A stretch of 64,000 bases of DNA, taken from assembly GCA_001600415.1 (NCBI GenBank), contig BCJX01000003.1, positions 529,632 to 593,631 of the forward strand, in the 5' to 3' direction. Shown here piece after piece: positions 59,101-64,000 of this stretch. The translations under genes and the position numbers were made by a program. Under the pieces are notes generated by a model, which saw nothing but the letters and a program-made list of their open reading frames with translations, did no database searches and was not told where the DNA came from. How positions within the stretch are numbered: the stretch's first letter is position 1; every line of letters begins with the position of its first letter. The DNA is from Pascua guehoae. Lineage: Eukaryota; Basidiomycota; Tremellomycetes; Trichosporonales; Trichosporonaceae.

Positions 59101-59720
59101 GGTTTACGCCAAAGACGCCACCACGGCGACCGGGACCATTACTGCCGCTCCCGTCATCGCCCATCCCTGCTAACCGCCACTCAAGGACCAACACTCTTAT
59201 GCCGACCACGCCCTCGCCCAGGCTGCGCAAACTCTCGTCTGCGTTCGTATACGAGCCACCTGCGAAGCGCCGGCGCGTCCAGTCGGCCGTACCCATCACG
59301 GAACGGGTCGACGCCCTGTTGCGTACCCCCCATCGTGTCGCCGTGGGTGATGCGGTCAAGGCTGTGGGCCGTGCCAGTGGTGAGGTCACGGAACTTGGGG
59401 GTGAGGCTTCGGGTGTCGGCCTTGGGACTTCGGGTCGCGGCCTCGGACCTTCAGGTCTCGGCCTTGACGCTTCGGGACTCGAGGTTGGACCGGCGAACCG
59501 TGACGCTCCTGGGCCTGGACCTGGTGACACTGTTGGGCCCGCAGAACAGACACACCACTCCACGCGCGCTACACCGCTCATTACATCAACATTACCTGTC
59601 CTGCCCACTCCCCCCGTCTCGTCATCGCCTCTCCGCGCTGCGCCGAGCTCCGAGACGCGAGCCAAACCCCTGTCGCTGCGGTCGCGCCTCCGGCTGGCGA
59701 GGAGGAGTACCCTGTCATAA
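56192..59720 (+). CDS. ATP-dependent DNA ligase, Lig4-like core without BRCT domains
   Basis: Fifteen exons: 56192..56211, 56255..56594, 56635..57096, 57131..57243, 57282..57383, 57420..57625, 57678..57838, 57873..57932, 57967..58009, 58046..58113, 58151..58238, 58277..58482, 58526..58651, 58691..58757 and 58795..59720; 995 aa. Predicted to seal DNA nicks through an enzyme-AMP intermediate. N-terminal ligase domain (MDIPFEKFADLVHRLG, TGKRLFRLLFPEEG); motif I AETKYDGYR with the AMP-accepting Lys about 307; VILEAEV (motif III); LALFDILHLDG (IIIa); REEGLVLK (IV, about 501-508); WIKLKKDY (V, about 521-528); an OB-fold (VDLVILGAGW-like) and an OB-linked segment FEILFRVSYG. The last 290 residues are Pro/Ser/Gly-rich with an RRRV basic patch and no BRCT repeats, unlike classical Lig4. 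The first intron uses a GC donor; intron 6 is chosen because it yields a continuous SHAPNTSRSRHLCLALFD. Confidence 0.87.
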
Positions 59721-60124
59721 AGGCGAAGGACCCTGTCATAGATACCATTGACTGTCAACAGGATGCATGCTACGTTGTCCTTGCGCTGTGTTTGTATGTG
59801 TGTGTTTGGGTGTGATTGTACGGTGTTCGGGTTGTCTATCGTTTGGCGAGAGTCTTGTATCGTGGGGTCTTGTATCGTGGGTAGTAGTATCGTGGGTAGG
59901 AGTCTCCTGGCACAGTTGTCGTCCCGCGCAGCGACGGTAGCAGCGATCCAAGCAGCCGCCTAAGTGTGAGATCCCTGCAGTTGACGGAAAGTAGCCACGG
60001 CTACGCCGCCCACCTCAACCATCGACGAGGGAAAGAGGCAGACATGACAGTCGATGTTGATGGAACGCTCAGCATGGCTCCACTGTCCACCAACGGCGGC
60101 GCCTCAAACACGAGGACAACAACA
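59721..60124. other. Spacer between DNA ligase gene and tRNA-Ser
   Basis: Contains short direct repeats of GTATCGTGGG (about 59855-59900). No gene seen. Confidence 0.5.
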
Positions 60125-60205
60125 GGCAACGTGGCGGAGTGGTTAACGCGGTTGACTCGAAATCAACTTCCTTCGGGAGCACATGTTCGAATCATGTCGT
60201 TGTCG
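60125..60205 (+). tRNA. tRNA-Ser (anticodon CGA), copy 2
   Basis: All 81 bases are identical to the copy at 7401, on the same strand. A T5 Pol III terminator lies at 60218-60222. Flanking sequence is unrelated to that of copy 1, so only the gene itself is duplicated or conserved. Confidence 0.96.
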
Positions 60206-60230
60206 GGTGTTGTTCACTTTTTGGGTGGGG

Positions 60231-60335
60231 AGAGTGGTCGCAGGAGTGGTCGCAGGAGTGGTCGCAGGAGTGATCGCAGGAGAGTGGTCGCGGGAGAGTG
60301 GTCGCGGGAGAGTAGTAGCAGGAGAGGTCGCAGGT
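60231..60335. repeat. Tandem 12-bp repeats downstream of tRNA-Ser
   Basis: Imperfect AGTGGTCGCAGG units in a run starting about 10 bases past the Pol III terminator. Confidence 0.85.
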
Positions 60336-60487
60336 GAGTAGTCGCAATGGTCTAGTGGCGATTTGGCCCTCCTGTGAACGACGGCGTCCATGTCCTCGTC
60401 ATGTTACGTTCCCCGCTCGTCGCCTTACGCCCTCTCCGCTTCCACCCCCTCCCCCTCCTCCTCCTCCCTCACACACCCCCTCTCACC

Positions 60488-60614
60488 GTCCTTCTCACCA
60501 TCCTTCTCCCCCTCCTTCGCCCCGTCCTTACCCTCCACAACCCCTCCCACCCCGTCCTTCTCACCATCCTTCTCCCCCTCCTTCGCCCCGTCCTTACCCT
60601 CCACAACCCCTCCC
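60488..60614. repeat. 66-bp polypyrimidine tandem repeat running into the gap
   Basis: The unit starting GTCCTTCTCACCATCCTTC at 60488 recurs at 60554 and is cut by the N run at 60615. The array probably continues inside the gap. Confidence 0.9.
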
Positions 60615-60692
60615 NNNNNNNNNNNNNNNNNNNNNNNNNNNNNNNNNNNNNNNNNNNNNNNNNNNNNNNNNNNNNNNNNNNNNNNNNNNNNN
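60615..60692. other. Assembly gap (78 N)
   Basis: Unsequenced bases between a C/T-rich array and a 12-C run; the stated length may not be the true length. Confidence 0.99.
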
Positions 60693-61069
60693 CCCCCCCC
60701 CCCCAACCCCCCATCATACTCCCCTCGGGGTCGTGAGGTTGGGGTCGGGTTGAGATTGGGGGTTGAGGTCGAGTGAGGTTGGGTTGGGAGCCAAGGGCTG
60801 AGAGTCCTGAGAGCTGAGGGTTGAGAGCTGGGGTTGAGGGGCGCGACGGCGGTGGGCACACGAGATGGCCGGTTGTGGTGTTGGGTGCGGAGGAGAGAGG
60901 AGAGATTATGAGGAGAGAGTAGAGTGTACGAGGACAGAGGAGAGAGTACGAGGAGAGAGTAGATAGGAGAGGAGAGAAGAGAGTACAAGGAGAGTAGGAC
61001 GAGAGAGTAGGAGAGAGTACGAGGAGAGGGTAGTGGAGCGGTGAGGGTAGAGTAAATAGGAGAGAGGCG

Positions 61070-61134
61070 AGAGAGTAGAGGAGAGCGGAGAGAGTAGAGG
61101 AGAGCGGAGAGAGTAGAGGAGAGCGGAGAGAGTA
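61070..61134. repeat. 19-bp polypurine tandem repeat
   Basis: Unit AGAGAGTAGAGGAGAGCGG at 61070, 61089 and 61108 plus a partial fourth. Confidence 0.9.
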
Positions 61135-62049
61135 CATAGTAGATAGAAAGGAGCGAATAGATATGCCAAAGTAGATACCAGGAGCGACTAGATAAAGACG
61201 AGGGCGTATGCCAGAGCAGACATGCAACCGTAGAAATCAGCGTAGAGCAGAGCAGACAGAACAGAGCGCAGAAAATAGCCCAACGAGCCTCCAGACGCGC
61301 ACGTTGGCGAAACCAGACTTAAGACCGTGCAGACTGCCGACGCGGGCGTGCCACAATCGGTGCCTCATTCATGACGGATGGCGAGCGCTTGGCGGGGTAT
61401 TTTCGTCCCACCGTGTATTCTCGTAAGACGGGCCACGGGGACGCTTACGCTCTTGTTCGCTTGACGAGATGCCCGTCGTTGGCGTCGGCGAGGGGGGCCG
61501 TCGGTCGTGCATCGCCGGGCTTGCGAAACGAGCCCGTGGTTGTGCTCGATACCGGATGTCGTACTGGGATAGTGGGCAGCGCGACGATGACGCAAAGGGC
61601 GTGTAGCACGCGTATGGGCGTAGCACGTGTGTGGGCGTGCGGCAGCGTGTATCAGGTTCCCAGACCATCTCCCTCACACCCGCGTCCATATCTTAGCGTG
61701 CTATGCATGCCTTTGGTCTACAGGATTATACATGACGTGAACAAGTGGCGTGTGCGCGGGCGCTGGGCCGCGGTGCGATTTCAGAGTCCGTAGTTGGTGG
61801 AGACGCCGGCGCTGCCGGAGAGTAGGTGATGGGTGTAGGGGGTATGGGAGAGGACTCGACTGGGTCGAGTGGGCGCGAGTAGGTCGAGTGTGGTGTAGTG
61901 ATGTGATGCGGGGTGCGTGGAGGGCGCAGAGGGCGAGTATGGTGCGAGGCAACTAATGCGAGGGGGTGATGCGAGGGGAGCTCGAGTCTGGTGTGTTTTG
62001 TCGCTATTGTCCCTCGGCACCGTGCCCGCCTGGGGCGGGCACTGGTGGC

Positions 62050-63249
62050 CTACCAGTGGCTCCCGTGTGGGCGGTTAAAGTACTCGAACGAGTCCGACTC
62101 GTCATCATAGACAAGTTCTGGCACCTGCCCCATATCCTGCTGGACCTGGACGTCGACGCTGTCGTCGTCTGTGCCTTCTGGCTCGACCTCTACGTGCTCG
62201 ACGGCGGCGGGGACCTTGCGGAGGCAGCGGTTGCGGTGTTCGAGGAAGAGGTCGAGCTGCTCGAGTGCGTGTGGATTACGAAACTCGAGCGTGGCGCGCG
62301 ACCACGAGTCGATTTCCGTGACGCCCATTCCGGCGGGGGTGTCAAACCAGCGATGGACGGCCGTGTCGCAATTGTCCATTGCGAATTTGACGCTGGGAAA
62401 CGCGCTCATGTCGTTTGACGACTGGGTCGCGATCGCCTCGAGCGTATACCCGACACAGGGGCGGGTGCGGAGCGCGTCTGCCTCTTCCTCGAGGAGGTAC
62501 GAGAGGACATAGGGGAAATGGTAGTCGCGCGCGAGGGCGATGCAGTCGTCGAGAAACGAGGGCGTGAGCTTGTCGTGGTGCGCGCACGTCGTGTACGAAA
62601 TCGTGTCGACGGCATAGTGCAGCGCGTGGCTCCCGATGGGCAGGGGCACGACGGGGGTCAGTGTCGAGCTCGACGCGAGCGCGGCCGCGAGGTTGGGCGA
62701 GGGCGGGATCGGGAGCGGCGAGTTTGGCGTGAGTGGGAAACTGGGCGTGATGGGCGTAAACAGCCCGCCGGGGGAGAGCGTCCCCGACGACGGGGGCAGG
62801 GCGCCACACAGCGCCGGTGGGCGGTGCGGATTGGAGGGCGCGTGCGAGGCCGGCAACGACAGCGAGGGGATAAGCGACGGCGCAAGCGGGGCGACCTGCA
62901 CAGGCTCTTGCGCCGGAGACCCCAGCCGTTGCGGCGTCATGATCGGGCTCGGCAAGGGGCTCACGGTCCGCGAGCTCGCGGCCGACGCGCCGTCGAGCAC
63001 GGGCTTGAACAGCGGCGACTCGTGCATGAGCTCGCACGCCGAGACGCGGAAACACAGCCCGTCGCGCGACTGGAGAATGACGTCGAGCGTGTCGTCGTCG
63101 TCTTCGGGCTCGAGACCCGGTGTCGACGTCGACGACAGCGACGCGTGCGCCGGGTGGAACGAGGTTAATGGCGCCGGCGAGGGTTCGGTCAGGCGCAGGA
63201 GGGATGCTGGGAGGTGCAGGGGGAGGGTGGGGAGGTGTAGGCCGAACAT
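62050..63249 (-). CDS. BTB/POZ-like domain protein, unknown role
   Basis: Single exon, 399 aa from MFGLHLPTLPLHLPAS. After an acidic stretch (EPEDDDDT) comes the BTB-like opening LDVILQSRDGLCFRVSACEL followed by ESPLFKPVLDG. A Pro/Ser-rich insert of about 130 residues separates this from the second half of the fold (LPIGSHALHYAVDTIS, FLDDCIALARDYHFPYVLSYLLEEE). The C-terminal part (MDNCDTAVHRWFDTPAGMG, LEQLDLFLEHRNRCLRKV) is predicted helical and ends in an acidic tail. Small basidiomycete proteins of this type are usually annotated as BTB proteins; binding partner and function are unknown. The frame is open 111 codons further upstream, but that stretch is Pro/His-rich leader-like sequence, so 63249 is preferred. 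Confidence 0.75.
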   Translation of the reverse strand: MFGLHLPTLPLHLPASLLRLTEPSPAPLTSFHPAHASLSSTSTPGLEPEDDDDTLDVILQSRDGLCFRVSACELMHESPLFKPVLDGASAASSRTVSPLPSPIMTPQRLGSPAQEPVQVAPLAPSLIPSLSLPASHAPSNPHRPPALCGALPPSSGTLSPGGLFTPITPSFPLTPNSPLPIPPSPNLAAALASSSTLTPVVPLPIGSHALHYAVDTISYTTCAHHDKLTPSFLDDCIALARDYHFPYVLSYLLEEEADALRTRPCVGYTLEAIATQSSNDMSAFPSVKFAMDNCDTAVHRWFDTPAGMGVTEIDSWSRATLEFRNPHALEQLDLFLEHRNRCLRKVPAAVEHVEVEPEGTDDDSVDVQVQQDMGQVPELVYDDESDSFEYFNRPHGSHW

Positions 63250-64000
63250 TGTGCGGGTGGGAGTTTGGGGGGGGGGGGGGGAGGACAAGCGTTGGTATGG
63301 GTAGTTGTGGTTGGAGGGGGTTGGTGGGCGTGAGGCCAGGCCAGTGGTAATGTCTGGTGTTGGCCAGTGTCTGATGTCTGGTAGTGGTGTCCAGTGGTGT
63401 GAGCAGGGTGAGTGATGGCGTCCAGTCCAGCCCAGTCGCAAGATATATCCACCGTGTAGAGTCTCCCACGCGATCCGACCAGCGTGCAAGCAATTTACCA
63501 CGGCACTGACAGCATGAAGGCATGTGCGAAGGCTGCCGATGCCGCCCAGCCAGGGGACAGGGCCCAGAGGGGGTATACGCACAGAGGAGTGTGGAATTGC
63601 AAAAATGCCGATGCCGCCCGTAGGCTACGCACCGACGCTGGGACCCAGGCAGGTGCGCGCAGGTGAGTCGCGCCATCGAGTTGTGCGTCTGTGTCTGTGT
63701 GCGTCTGCGTGCCGCAAGCTGTTCGAGGTTGGAGGGATATGTCCGGGCGGGTATGGGACAGAGTCGAGCGCAACAGGCGACACCTAGGCGAACAACAGGC
63801 GAGCGGCGCGAGGCTGGGGGTGGCGGTCAGCCCCGGGTGATAAAGATAAGCCACACAATGACGTCAGTCACATGACCCCTTCTGTATTCCCCACACGCCG
63901 ACGACCACTTTGACCCACCAACGTGCCACTAGTGAGATCCATTCCAGCGCTACGAGCTACAGTAGCGACGAGTGTACAACTCGCCATGCTCCCCACGAAC
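63250..64000. other. Promoter region of the BTB-like gene and right window edge
   Basis: Contains a G-run near 63270-63283 just upstream of the BTB start and a perfect CRE at 63859. An ATG CTC CCC ACG sequence close to the right edge could start another gene, but too little is present to say. Confidence 0.45.
63859..63866. promoter_or_regulatory. Perfect CRE palindrome TGACGTCA
   Basis: The eight-base ATF/CREB consensus is followed by CACATGAC. It lies 610 bp upstream of the BTB gene start and could also serve a gene to the right of the window. Confidence 0.5.

Larger units (their letters stand above)
60206..62049. other. Low-complexity intergenic region with an assembly gap
   Basis: No gene supported. 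From left to right: 12-bp repeats behind the tRNA, a polypyrimidine block with 66-bp units, the N gap, a G/T-rich stretch, then a polypurine block (about 60880-61160) with 19-bp units. The open frames through it are products of the low-complexity sequence. Confidence 0.7.

Noticed and set aside
60338..60400. tRNA-like stretch (ATGGTCTAGTGGCGATTTGG)
   Set aside because: A D-arm-like and anticodon-like segment exists, but no T-arm or pairing acceptor was found.
60334..61227. Frames running through the N gap
   Set aside because: Translations of low-complexity C/T and A/G repeats interrupted by unknown bases.
1..64000. CRISPR arrays, operons, riboswitches, prophage or plasmid origins
   Set aside because: The window is eukaryotic nuclear DNA with spliced genes; none of these features is present.

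Overview
The window looks like nuclear DNA of a basidiomycete yeast, most likely a tremellomycete and perhaps Trichosporonales; the order-level placement is an inference from gene style, not from a search. The signs are GC-rich coding sequence, genes split by many introns of about 36-60 nt with GTGAGT-type donors, CTAAC/CTGAC branch points a few bases before the acceptor AG, C/T-rich leaders, tRNA genes with introns in the anticodon loop, and basidiomycete forms of HapX and Ftr1. Thirteen protein genes and five tRNA genes can be supported. Exons were joined by hand from splice signals, and reading frame closes across every junction given except at the 5' end of SDS22.

Layout. 1-988 (-): BNA6 quinolinate phosphoribosyltransferase, cut by the window edge. 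2325-4080 (-): a secreted protein made of seven tandem CFEM domains. 4.1-15.0 kb: a long gene-poor stretch holding tRNA-Ser(CGA) and tRNA-Asp(GTC). 15.0-19.3 kb (+): an LRR/RhoGEF protein. 20.3 kb (-): tRNA-Ala(CGC). 21.3-25.6 kb: a head-to-head pair, a CUE2-like no-go-decay nuclease (-) and ENP1/bystin (+). 26.9-28.1 kb (+): a 61-residue YABBY/HMG-like protein in six tiny exons. 29.0-32.4 kb (+): MATE transporter. 32.9-36.7 kb (+): SDS22, with long repeat-filled introns. 37.2-39.9 kb (-): HapX. 42.9-44.5 kb (+): FTR1 iron permease. 46.9 kb (-): tRNA-Glu(CTC). 47.9-50.7 kb (-): amino-acid permease. 54.4-59.7 kb: a head-to-head pair, CDC73 (-) and a BRCT-less ATP-dependent DNA ligase (+). 60.1 kb (+): a second, identical tRNA-Ser(CGA), then low-complexity DNA with a 78-base assembly gap. 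62.1-63.2 kb (-): a BTB-like protein.

The most interesting theme is iron. HapX, the bZIP regulator of iron starvation in many fungi, and FTR1, the high-affinity iron permease, diverge from one 3.06-kb intergenic region. Each flank of that region carries a perfect ATCWGATAA element, the site bound by iron-responsive GATA factors: one 524 bp from the HapX start, the other 243 bp from the FTR1 start inside an 11-bp palindrome. About 33 kb away lies the seven-CFEM protein, a plausible secreted haem/iron binder that keeps the haem-ligand-type aspartate in every repeat. The physical linkage and the sites are visible; co-regulation is inferred. The other genes are conserved cell machinery (NAD synthesis, Rho signalling, ribosome assembly and surveillance, PP1 regulation, Paf1 complex, DNA ligation).
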